Assembly (NCBI RefSeq): GCF_033807715.1
Contig: NC_084601.1
Coordinates: 18,716,690-18,780,689, forward strand
DNA from: Cololabis saira
Taxonomy: Eukaryota; Chordata; Actinopteri; Beloniformes; Belonidae
Direction: 5' to 3'
DNA length: 64,000 nt
Both the position numbers and the translations under genes were made by a program. The notes under the pieces are model-generated. The model was not told where the DNA came from. It ran no database searches and saw nothing but the letters and a program-made list of their open reading frames with translations. Below, in pieces: positions 48,917-60,800 of this stretch (the stretch's first letter is position 1; each line of letters starts with the position of its first letter).

Positions 48917-50569
48917 GTAATGAGTCACCAGGTCAGCAGGAGAGGATGCTGGGGAGGGCTGCTGGGGTAGGAGCTGATCAGGGTGGAGAGATCTGTGGTG
49001 TTGATATGTTTGATGTTTCTAAAGGAGATGGTACATTGTTCTTTGACTTTGTGTAGTTGGGTGTGAATGTCAAAAAGTACTTTGTGGTCAGAAATGGGAA
49101 AATCCTTGATATCAAGGTTGGTGATGTAAGTACAGCAAATTAAGTCGAGTATGTGGCCTTTGTTTTGTGGGTTGGGAGGTTGACATGTTGAGTGATACCG
49201 AGACAATCAAGGAGTGATGTGAAGTTGTTGGCAAGGATAACCCTGTCCAAATAAAGTTTTTTTTTTTTACTTTTTTCAAGCCACCAGATTGCCTGCATTT
49301 TTTTCTTTTGAGTTCAGTGTTGCATCCATTGCAAGAGCACCGGTGGAAGTGGGGACACCAGCAGCGCTCCTGTTATTCTGTTTTTGTTGGCGAGAAACTT
49401 GGTGGAGCCCTCATTTAGCTGGGAAAAGTCGTTGGGCTTTTGCAAAGAATGTCCAGCTTATGGTCAGTAATAAAGTCATTAATCAGAAGAGCCTCGTTAG
49501 TGATAGATCTGATGTTCAGCAGACAGAGTTTCAAACAGGTGAGTGGTGTGTATGTAATTGCTTTGAGCAGGGGAGACAGTACATTGTGATGATTGACAGG
49601 GCGGGAAGGGGGCGGGGCTAAGTTGGCAAGAAGGTGCGGATGTCTGTGTTACCGTTGTGTTGACTGTACTGAAAGTTCCGTCCAGAGCCTCTGTGGATGT
49701 ATCTCGGACGTTCAGGATGTAGTTGTGGGGTGCAAGCTGTGGTGGAGGGGTCCTGGAGGTGAAACATATCTGTTGCCGTATAACGGAGCAGGAGAGCTGC
49801 ACTCATCAGAGTCCAACACAGCACAACCCAGAGGAGCATGCTAAACATCCACATTGTCAGCGACGTAGTCAAGTGGTAGATGGTCCAGATGATGAAGCCA
49901 CAGAAAGAGCGCGGTGGAGGTGGAGGCGGAGGAAGGAAGCACGTGGGCCGAAGCTTCACTGGAGAAGACAGCCAGGCGACGCCGGGGATCAGCTGTGGTC
50001 CAGTTGGCTAGGATGCAGCAGGTCAGGTGGCAGCTTCGCTGAAGACAGGGAAACAGCTGAGCGACGCCGGGGATTAGCAGCGGACTAGCTGGCAGGCGAA
50101 CACCCTCGGGGCAATGGTGTGTCAGGGATACAGCGTCCTCCGTGTCGACAGCAGTCCGTGGGTGCAGGTAAGCGTCCAGGAGAGCTGGCAGGGTGGCAGC
50201 GGACCAGTTGGATCGGGTGTGCTTCGTGGGGCACGCCAGACAGAGCTATCAAGCCACAGAGTGTGGAGAGAAGTCCCAGGAGTCCCGTACAGGTGAGCCT
50301 TGTACCGACGTAGCTAGCACACAGGCTAACCAGCAGCGGGGCAGTAGCAGCAGACAGGTAGCTTAGAAACTGTTTAGCTCGTGTTTCTGTGAGAGCTAGA
50401 TCGATCAAGCCGAATCTAACAGATGGCTTTAAAATCCTTTAAAGTCCAGAGTTTGTGCACATAAATGTCGTGATGCAACAAAATGTATCAGAAAAGCGAA
50501 AAGGCAAAAAGCAGCAGAGGAGGCGCGGCAGCAGCTTGCCAGCTGTCCCTCACATCTGCGCCATCTTTG

Positions 50570-51184
50570 GTTAGTTTGTTAAATCCATCAGGTTTCTTTG
50601 TAAAATGCTGAAATTCTTTGATTGTTGGTCTGTAATAAGGTAAAGTGAACTAAAACAGCATGAACTAATATGAAAATATTTGTTTCATTTACTTGATTGC
50701 TATGTGATAAAACTGGCCATGTGTCTCTCAAAGTTCTGTGTAGATTTCATTTTTTATTTTTTTCTTCAACCCAACACACATGTACTGTAGCTCTCCAACA
50801 GATTGTGTGATATTGGTATAATTTATAACATTTGTGAGCTGCATTTGAGATGGATGTCTACCCTGAGACTGGAGTTAGCACAATACTGTATTTTAAATAT
50901 TTCACAAATAGGGAATCATTGATTTTGATATGTACAATAATAAAACTCTTTACCACTAAAGAACCGTTCCTTCCCAGTGCTACATATCACATCATTTGTC
51001 ACATAATTGAAATTCTATGGTATCAAAGTGGTACAAAAAAAATGGCACCAAACTCCATGATCAAACATATTAACTTCTGTGCATACAACCTAGAAGTTGT
51101 CAATCTGTTGCTGTCTCAGTCTTTTGTGTGACTTTCCTATTGTGAATAGTCTGACAAATGAAAACCCAGGAACCAATATGTACA
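50570..51184. other. Intergenic stretch 3' of slc6a19
   Basis: No gene or clear repeat recognised. Confidence 0.55.
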
Positions 51185-51200
51185 CACAGCTTCAGCTTTT

Positions 51201-51206
51201 TTTATT
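51201..51206 (-). terminator. slc6a19: Likely polyadenylation signal of slc6a19
   Basis: Minus-strand AATAAA about 435 bp past the stop codon, in an otherwise unremarkable 3' UTR. It is chosen by position only; other signals could be used. Confidence 0.4.
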
Positions 51207-51640
51207 GTGCACTGAGACATGACGTTAAAGATAAAAAAACATAGAAAACATGCAATATTATCATCATAATTATAAATAATAAAGTTCATATTAAACCCTA
51301 TATTCTTCTTGTGCAAAGCAACACCTTCAATCATGTTGTTTGCAACAACATGCCGACATATGTTTGAAGGGAATTTTTGAAGCAGTATGATATCAGTGTA
51401 AGTAAGAGGACAGTTTCATACTGAGGATACTGCATTTTCCACAGTTCAACTATTTGTTGAATGTACACTAACACACCAAACGTCTCACAGAAGGAAACTA
51501 ATGTTTCCTACATCAAACACTTTCAATGGAGACAACTTATTATAAACGTCACTTCTTGTTGACGTGTACAGCTAGCATTACAGATAATGAGAAAAAGCAG
51601 AATACAAAAAGTGCAAATACTTCTCATACATCAAACCTAT

Positions 51641-51850
51641 CTAAACCTTCGCTTTTTCATTCATTTGTAATTTTGCAGAAATCGTGTCCACTGGATCTTC
51701 TTTGTAATCCTTCTGCTTGCAGCACTTCTTCTGTAGGAATTTATAGAGGGCGAAAAAGGGGATAGACAAACAGGGAATCCCAGCCAAGATGAAGATGATG
51801 ATGTTGATCCAGGAGGGAAAGGAGCGCTCTTGCAGGGTGGGAAATGTTTC
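51641..51850 (-). CDS. slc6a19: slc6a19 exon 12 (terminal)
   Basis: TM12 ([20 protein letters not shown]) and a short charged cytoplasmic tail ending in MNEKAKV, with stop TAG at 51643-51641. Phase 0 from exon 11. Confidence 0.9.
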   Translation of the reverse strand, partial: ETFPTLQERSFPSWINIIIFILAGIPCLSIPFFALYKFLQKKCCKQKDYKEDPVDTISAKLQMNEKAKV

Positions 51851-54800
51851 CTAAGGAGAGTCAAGACAAATCTTTGATTTAATGCTGAACATAAAATAAA
51901 ATTAAAGCTGTGGTGAAAACCTTTGAAAACCTTTGAAGACAACACTTACCGCCTCTGGGTCCCAGACCAAATAGGTGGGTATCTTGGTGACTTGAGTTAC
52001 AAAGTAGAAAATCAAAATGACGATCATAATGAGTGGACTAACCACTCTCCACGTCACCTGCCAGAATATATTGGGCTTGTGGCCAATCATAAATACGAGG
52101 TCCTCGTTAAACCTGTTTTGGAACAATAAGAAGGTGGAATAATGTAGCTGCGTGTGTAAAAAACATCCATAAAAGATGACTTTGTAGTCTATTAGTTACA
52201 GAACATAAAGCAGCATATGTTAAGGCAGGCTCAAGTGATGTTTGCCACAGTAGAGTCCAGTTTACCACTTTAGTCTGAGCCAAATCTGAGTCCCAAATTA
52301 TGAAATGAATAAAACGTGCCCTCTATTGTTTGTTTTACAGATTTGATCAGTCACAATTAACTTCTTTACTACTGTCATCAACATTATAAATGATACATAT
52401 TTTCCATAGGCCTCACATTGTGTTGCCGCCAAAAATTCAATTGACATGGAGAACTCACAATTTAAGAATGTTGAAATTTAGAATTTTTTCTGTTTAGAAG
52501 GTAAGATTTTCAACCTCAATATATACATTTCTGAATGTATGTACTTATTTATTTTTAAGTGAGGTTTTTTATTTTTAAGTGAGGTTTTTTTTTAAGTACT
52601 TCTGCATTGTTAGTATCCTGTCTGCAGTAGATCATTTTGGAGAAATGCTTCTTAATAATTGTGGAGGACATCTGGGATATCGATCCAACCCCAATTATAA
52701 AGAAAAGTAATACATGGATAAATGAATAAAGCACTTAGGGTAAAATACTTTCAAGATCAGGGTTATAATTCTCTCATCATGAATAATGTTTTTTTTTATA
52801 GAGGTAATAATATTGTTTGGTTTGCCAGTGACTCACCTGTCTATACCGTAAACGTAGACAACTGCGAACATTTCACAGAATCCGATGACCAGAAGGGGGA
52901 TTGAGCCAGCAAAGTTGTCAAAAAGAGCTAACCAATAGCTCCCTGAACTTAGTGTAAATAAGAATCCAAGAAGACAACAAACTAGACAGGTCAGACCTGA
53001 AAACACAACAAAAACAAGCTGTTAGGCTCATATTTGTAGACACCATACAGTATGTTTTAATTCAATAACAAGTAAGAACATTACCACAGAAGACCTCTTT
53101 GGGCCAAGATTTGGGCAGGATTTTAAGATCTTGTAAAGGAACCACCACCCCCTCAATGCATCCAAACATTGTTGACAGGCCAAGACAGAAGAGCATGACG
53201 AAGAAGAGAACAGACCAGAGAGGGGAAAGAGGCATCTTGATGATGGCTTCTGTGAAGACGATGAAGGCCAGACCGGTCCCCTCAACACCCTGAAGAAATA
53301 CAGCAAATATGCTTCAGGGTGATATGTCAGGATCTAATGTAACGTTATTTTTGTGAAACCTAAGTTATACAGTTTTCTCGGAAATAGAAGCAAATGAATA
53401 GACAATAACAGTATGAATCTACTGACCTCGCTAAGGAAAGTTTGCATGTCACATCTTTGTAGATCCAATCCTGAGATGATGTCTGGACTTGTCTGGTTGA
53501 GCTGGGCCAGAATCGTGTCGTAATTGTCTTGTGTGATGTGGTTTTCAGGGAAGTCAAAAATATTCATCAATTTCAAAAAGTTGCTGTCAGAAAACAAAGG
53601 GGGGACATTGGAATGAGTTTGGTTTTACTTAACTAAACCATGCTCACTGCACTTGGGTGTTGAGTGTTTTTAGGAAAATTAGGAAATTTGAAACTTACTT
53701 TTCATTGCAGTCGTCATATTTTTCTGTTGCTCTAAAGCCAATTATAGAGTAGATAACTGTTGCAGCATATACTGAGGTGCATCCATTGATGATGGAGATG
53801 AGGACTGCGTCCTGCTCACAGTTGTTGCTGCAAGAACATTTTGTGAGGAAGTTGTGTGAGGGAGTTGCTCAATAGTGGGCTCCTCTGTGATCATGAAACT
53901 AAGACATCGTACTCACTGAACAGAGTTGTAGCTGGAGAAGGAGATGAGACCACCAAAAGCCAAGGAAAAAGAGTAGAAAACCTGAGCCCCTGCATCCAAC
54001 CAGGTTGTAGGATTCATTAACTCGTTTACCTTAAAAAAAAGAAAAGTGTCAAAAGATATTCTAAATTAAATGCTAATCAGAATGCGAAAAAAAAGTTTGC
54101 TGTTATGACAATAAACACACTCTCCTTTTCATTGTCCACCAGGATTTTGTATAATACTAGTGTATGAGTGTATGAGTGTCAAATCGAACAGAACGCATCT
54201 CCCTTGGTTACTCCCAATCCAAACCCCATACTGTCACCTGTGGGGTCCCCCAGGGGTCTGTGCTTGGCCCCACCCTCTTCACCCTCTACCTTCTTCCCCT
54301 TGGCCAAGTCATCAGCCGGCATGGAATGTCATTCCACTGCTATGCTGATGACACACAACTTTATGTCAAAACTACAGCTGCAGCCCTGTCACCAGTGTCA
54401 TTCTCTTCACAACTCACCATCGGTCTGGAGGAGATAAAGGCATGGATGGAGCAAAATTTCCTTCAACTGAACAGCTCCAAAACAGAGGCAATCATGGTTG
54501 GCACCCCTCACCAGACCCAGTCATCATCCATAACCAGCATCACCTTCTCTGGTCACAACATTCCCCTCACTTCATCTGTCACCAACCTAGGTGTCAAAAT
54601 GGACCCTCAATTCTCCTTTGATTCCCACATAAATCACCTCTGCCAGATCTTCTTCTACCCCCTTCATCATCGCCAAACTCCGTCCCACCATCACCATCCC
54701 GGGTGCTGAAAAGCTGGTCCACGCATTTGTCTCCTCCAGACTTGGCGACTGTAACGCACTTCTCATCGGGTTCCCCAGCAAGAGTCTCCAGAGGCTCCAA

Positions 54801-57800
54801 TACATCCAAAACTCTGCAGCTAGGATCCTGATGAGAGTCGGAAACACGACCATATCACCCCCATTCTTCACTCGCTCTCACTGGCTTTCTGTCTCCACCA
54901 GGATTGAATATAAGGTCTCCCTCCTCACTCACCAGAGTGTCCATGGAAATGCTCCCCCTTACCTCAAAGAACTACTCTTCCCACAACCCACTACACGCTC
55001 CCTCCGCTTTTCTCACACTAACCGCTTTCATGTTCCAAGGACCAGACTTTGCACCATGGGTGACAGGGCTTTTAGTGTCGCTGCCGCACGTCTTTGGAAT
55101 GCCCTCCCTAACGACCTGAGGGCACCACAAACCACGGACAATTTTAAAAGAGGACTAAAAACCTTTCTTTTTAGCAAAGCATTTTATCACTAAACACTTC
55201 TGTTGTTTTTTTTCCCTAGTTGGTGTTTTTAATTGTTTTATTCTCTTTTCTGCCCTGTCTTGACTTTTTATCCCTTTTATCTCTTATCTCAATTTTATTA
55301 TTTCTGTTTCCTTTTAATTATCATACGGTAACACTTTGAGATTTTCAGTAATGTAAAGTGCATTATAAATAAAATGTATTATTATTATAAATTTCATCGG
55401 ATCAAAATGATTTAACGTCATTATAGTTTATAGGCATTAGTACAAAACATGTATTGTGATTGTGCATACTTGTTTTGGGTTCACTCCATGTCATTCTTCA
55501 TTATCGGCTTTTTATCTGTCTTGTGAAGGTTCATGACAGATACGTTAATACATTTCTTATCTTTGCTCACGTGTGCCAGATATTGTCTTTCTGCACATTT
55601 TATGACACTGGGTATAAAGATAGATTTTCTAAACTGTTTCCAAAAACACTTCTTTTTAGCATTTGATAAGTTAGATAGAGTTAGATAGTCATAGTCATCT
55701 GTAAAATAAAATGTAATGGTGTCAGTTTATAATGTTTTTATTTTTGTCTATCTTTTAATATTTCCGTCACTGCCAGAAGCCCATAGATATATTGTTCAAG
55801 CTTTTAAATTATTTCATGAATGACATGAGAGAAAGGGACACATTTTTGTTAGCCCGTGTCAAAAGTGCTTACATCAGGTGTGAAGAGGAACTTAATTCCA
55901 GCTATAGAGCCTTTAAGAGTGAGTCCCCGGATGAGGAAGATGGTGAGGACCACATACGGCAGAGTGGAGGTGACATACACAGCCTGAGAAATGAAAGACA
56001 GTCATTTTATCCAGTGGTCACCAACAGAGCACTGCATATAGCCAGACACAGGAATCCCTGCAATATCAGATTCCTCAAAGATTTTCACACCTTGCCAGTT
56101 GTTTCGATGCCTCGAATACAGCAGACATAGAGCAGAGTCCAGGCTGCTATCAGACATAGCACCATCCACCACTGCAGACCTCCAGATTCCTCAATAGATG
56201 TTGAAGTGTTCAAAGTCTCTCTGTACCAGAAGTAATCAACGGTGGTGCTCTGCGCACATTCATCCACCAAACCTGCACACGACAGATACAGTACATGTAC
56301 AAGCATAAACACTTCTGTGAAACGCAAAGTATACGCTTCTTCATTTAGAAGTTTTTACATATCTGGGTATAAAACAAAAATCAGGTGCCTAAAGGGTGTA
56401 AGTTGAGTAAATACAATCTCAGATGAACAACATGCAACATATTGTACGAATGCATCATTTATTTGCAACATGGTGTCAGTAAAATGGTGTTTGCAGAATT
56501 CTCTTTAGGTCTCTCCTCAGCATTTGAATGACACTGATGTCTTCACTTTTATTAGGCCCTAGCAAGACCTTGATTAATTTTTCTTCAGGATGTTGGGATC
56601 ATTTTCCTGTTGCATGATGCAGCGTCAGTCAAGTTTTAACTGTCGGACACATGACCTCCTGTAGCTCACATTGAAATAGAATACTGTATACAAGAATAAA
56701 TAATGTAAGAAGTGGCATAAATAAAATATTTTATTTCATGTTCACTTAATCCACAAAAGGGGTCCAAAATAATAATGTAATGCAAATCAAACAACTTGAT
56801 GGAGTTAGGAACCTTCCTCGGACTCTGTGGTTATTGCTGCAGATTCATAAAAGTCTATTAAAAGATTGTGAAGCCGCTCAACAAGCTCACTGCTGGCTAC
56901 CCACCACTGAGACGTTGCACCCAAACTTCAGGTTATTTAATATTATAACCCCAGTTCTCTAAGTAATATGAGTGAGATGTTTATGGGATGCACGCCTCAT
57001 TGCAGACCTCTGAAGCAATAATCTCATTATTCCAATCTTGTTTGGCTGGTGAAACGTGTCCGTCAGCCTCAGGTAGTACCACCTACCTTAAATATCTATA
57101 AATATCTTAAATATAATGCAGATGAAACCACGTTATTCAAGATAAGCACCTCTTTTCACTCACCCAAGCAAGAAGGGTTGTCTAGTGAGACATTTCACAC
57201 ATATTCTCTTTCATAATATTTCGTTTGATGTCTCACTATGGGATATGGTTGTTCCCGTATTGCCAGACAAGCTTATCCAGCATCCACCAACCCACAGAGA
57301 AAAATACTCTGTTCGAATCAGGACAACATAACCGCACGTGCCACGCACGGAGCGGAGACGTCCAGCATATAGAAACGGTCAAAGGTGAGAGGCGAGGACC
57401 AACTCACCGCAGCACAGATGTCCTGAGCAGAAGCTTCCCTGAATAAGGCCCAGGATGTGGCCAAGCCCCGTGTCTAGTGCGCACACAAGCCCATAGGTCG
57501 TATAAGGCAAAGCAATCGCCTCCACCACCCAGTAGGATAGGGGCTGCTTTGGTTACCCCATGTGAGGATTAGCCCAAGAGATAAACAGCTATCAGCTTTT
57601 CATCTCTTGGGCTAATCCTGAAACCCCTCGTTCTATCCATGTACGTGCTCACCGCACAGACTGGACATAACGCATGCAACTGCTGCTCACCTTTTGGGAC
57701 AGGGAAAGCCACAAGGTCAATAGTAGAACATGAACCCACCTTAGGCACAAAGGCCAGTTTGGGCTACAAAATCATCCTCTCATCCCCTGGAAAGAGCTGT

Positions 57801-60800
57801 GTGCATGACAGTTGCACCGAAAGCGTGTGGATGTCACTAACCCGCTTAGCCCGAGCCAGCGCCAGCAACAACACTGCCTTGTGAGACATGTGTTTTAAGT
57901 CTGCCCCCACCAGTGGCTCACAAGGGGGGCACTTAAGCCCCTCCAGAACCACAGCCACATTCCATGGTGGTACCAGTGGTCCGGACATGGGGAGAAGACG
58001 TGCTCCCTTCATAAAACGGCAAACCAGCGGGTGCTGACTTGCTGTTTTCTTCAGAAAACCCCACGTGATAGCCAAAACCTTAACCGTGGAGAAGGCTTTC
58101 CGTTTGTCAATCAGGTCCTGCAAGAATGACAATATCACTCCTACTGGACAATGAAAAGGAATGTGGACATTACTGTGACACCATCCCTCAAACACTCCCC
58201 ACTAACAGTCATACAGGGACCTAGTGGAGGAGGCTCGAGCACTTTGTATAGTGGAAATCACCTGCTGTGTAAGGCCCACAGCCTAGAGATTTAGCCACTC
58301 AGGGGCCAAGCCCACAGTGCCAGCTGCTCAGGGTGCAGGTGAAACACCATCCCTTCCCCCTGCAACAGCAGGCCCCTGAGCAGTGGGAGCTGCCAGGGCT
58401 GAGTGCACAGCAACTTATATATCTCCGCCAGCCAATGCATCGTCGGCAAATGCATCGCCGGCAAATGCAGAGCTATCCAAATCAGTGCGTGGCCGTGCTG
58501 CCTCACTCTAGACAGAGTCGGGGGTATCAAGGCTAGTGGAGGGAAAGCATACAGACGCTTGGGCACCCAGGAGTGCACTAGTGTGTCTACCCCGAGGGGA
58601 GCGTCCATGCTGCGCAGAGAGTAAAATGGTGTGCACTGCGCGATGTTTGTCGATACAAACAGATCCACCTTGGCCTGACCAAAACAGCACCATATCTGTT
58701 CCACAATCTCCGGATGCAGAGTCTGCTCAACGTATACTGACGCGCCTCAGGACAACAGGTCCACACCCGTGTTCAGGGCTCCCGGGGACGTGCGTCACTT
58801 TCAGGGATCAGTTTGTGTGCCAGCATGTGCAACTGACGGGAGCGTAATCCCCCCTGACGGTTGATGTACGTCACTGTCATCATATTGTCCGTCCTCACCA
58901 GGACATGATGACCCATCAGAGACGGAATGAAATGTTTCAGGGAAAGAAACACTGCGGAAAATTCTAGAAAATGTATGTGTGAACGCTGGAGGTCCACACT
59001 CCAGTGGCCCCTCACAGATTGGTACTCGTAAATTCCGCCCCAACCTTTCAGGCTGGCATCCGTAGTGACCATCTTCTTGGACAGGACGGAACCCAAGGGT
59101 CAGAAAGGACGGGACTCACCAGTGACGCAGCACCAGACGCCATAAGCCCTCGTTACGGAAGACACAATCTGAATTTAACAGATTTGCCTGGATGAAAAAA
59201 CGCAAGACATGCCCTGAAAACGTTCACCCGCTCCGCCGAAAGGCGCGCTGAGAAAGTCACAAAGTCCAGGGATAATCGCAGAAAAATGATGTCCTGTGCC
59301 GGGGACAGCATGCTCTTTTCCGCATTTATCACAAAACACAGGTTGAGTGTCATATGAGAATACGCAAGTGCGCTCTGGCCTCCTGGTCCAAGTGTGCCAA
59401 CAGCAGCCAATCGTCCAGATATGTGGCCAGGCGGATGCCCTGCCATTTCAGAGACACAAACACCCTCAGGCTTAAAGACAGACCTAAGTACCGCGTGCTC
59501 CCTAACAGATCCCCTGGAAAGCAAATCTTTCTTAGGGGATCATGAATCGGGATGTGGAAATACGCGTCTTTCAGATTGATAGAAGTGAACCAATTGTACT
59601 GATGCACAAGGCCCGTGTGTCAGCATCCTGACCTTGTATTTCCTGAGATATTTGTTCAGAGGATGCAGACCCAGGATAGGCTGAGGGATGAGGCCCCGAG
59701 AACCAGGCTCCTACAACTGAGTGGGTGGTCTCTCTCAGACACCTGAGACAAAAAAAGGTCCACAAAGAACCCTTCATCGTGATCCTAGTGTCTCCTGCTG
59801 CCATGTGGTTTCCACCCAGTAACCCCAGTTGAAAGCAAATCTTATACACCAAAGGCAGGAAGGTGACTGAGAACTCAGAAACATACTACAGATAACAATT
59901 CAGTCGCAGCTGATGGGATTAAATCTAGAGATACATTGATCGGCCAGGGACTGGAATTTTTAATTTTCAGCTTGAATGGTCTGATTGATGACCGGCACGT
60001 CACCCTCACATTTTTACCTATCATATTTTAAACCACCTTGCGCATACACCATATAAGGTACACAACACATTAAATCTGAAAGCGTTACATATATACAGTA
60101 CGTAGAAAGAGCAGCATGCTAACGTGGAAATTTTTACTAAATATATAATAGACTTAAATATTTTTGGACAGATTATCTGCAATCTGTTAAATCTGTTTTT
60201 TCTCATAATGCGGGGGGCATGTTGTGAATTGGTAAAAAGGCATGTGATGCCGACTGGAATGTGGCCACCTTATGTCAATCAATGCTAGCCTTGGCCACCA
60301 GTTACATAACCCCATCCCTGATGGAGGAGCTTCTGGCTAACTCTTACAGTGGAATATTCCATTTCACATATTGTTTTGGTGGTAAAGTCAGAAGTGATTG
60401 GTGCGTGTAGCTGACACCTAGTGTCTGGAAAGTACCAGTAAGAACCAACTGCTTATTATTTTGCTACAGTTTTGCCAACTCCTCAGCAAGGAAAGTAGCT
60501 ATTGGGTGTCTTAATAGTCGCTAAAAGTCACTAGATGACATCATCGCCTAATTTTCTTAATTTACCATTTATATTTAAATGTAATGGTTGCTGTAAGAGA
60601 AAGGAATAAAGTTGTGGGAGAGATAAAAGGGGAGATTAAAAACAGTACAACAACACTGTACTACAAAACAGAAAAAAAAAAGTAATAAGTAATCATTCAA
60701 ATACAATGTGCCAGTACAGGATCAGCCAGCTGTGACTGTAGCAGAAGGGGGCTACTGCGGGAGAGTCCGGGCTGCTTTGAGACGGCTTTTGTACAGGTGA

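Larger units (their letters stand above)
48031..50567 (-). mobile_element. L2/CR1-type LINE, 5' part only, broken
   Basis: On the minus strand it starts near 50567 with AAAGATGGCGCAGATG, a promoter-like start with a YY1-type core, and runs through a proline/serine-rich 5' region. The endonuclease frame begins near 49525 with LCLLNIRSITNEALLIND. An A-rich interruption follows (about 49260), then QNKGHILDLI and FPISDHKVLFDI. It is cut by a hAT element and continues at 48146-48031 with LAPMNTCSVSFIHSAPWFTP. Reverse transcriptase and 3' end are missing. Stops and frameshifts show it is dead. Confidence 0.8.

Noticed and set aside
49618..50408. Proline- and cysteine-rich minus-strand frames as host genes
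   Set aside because: They belong to the 5' region of the inverted LINE and lead directly into its endonuclease frame.
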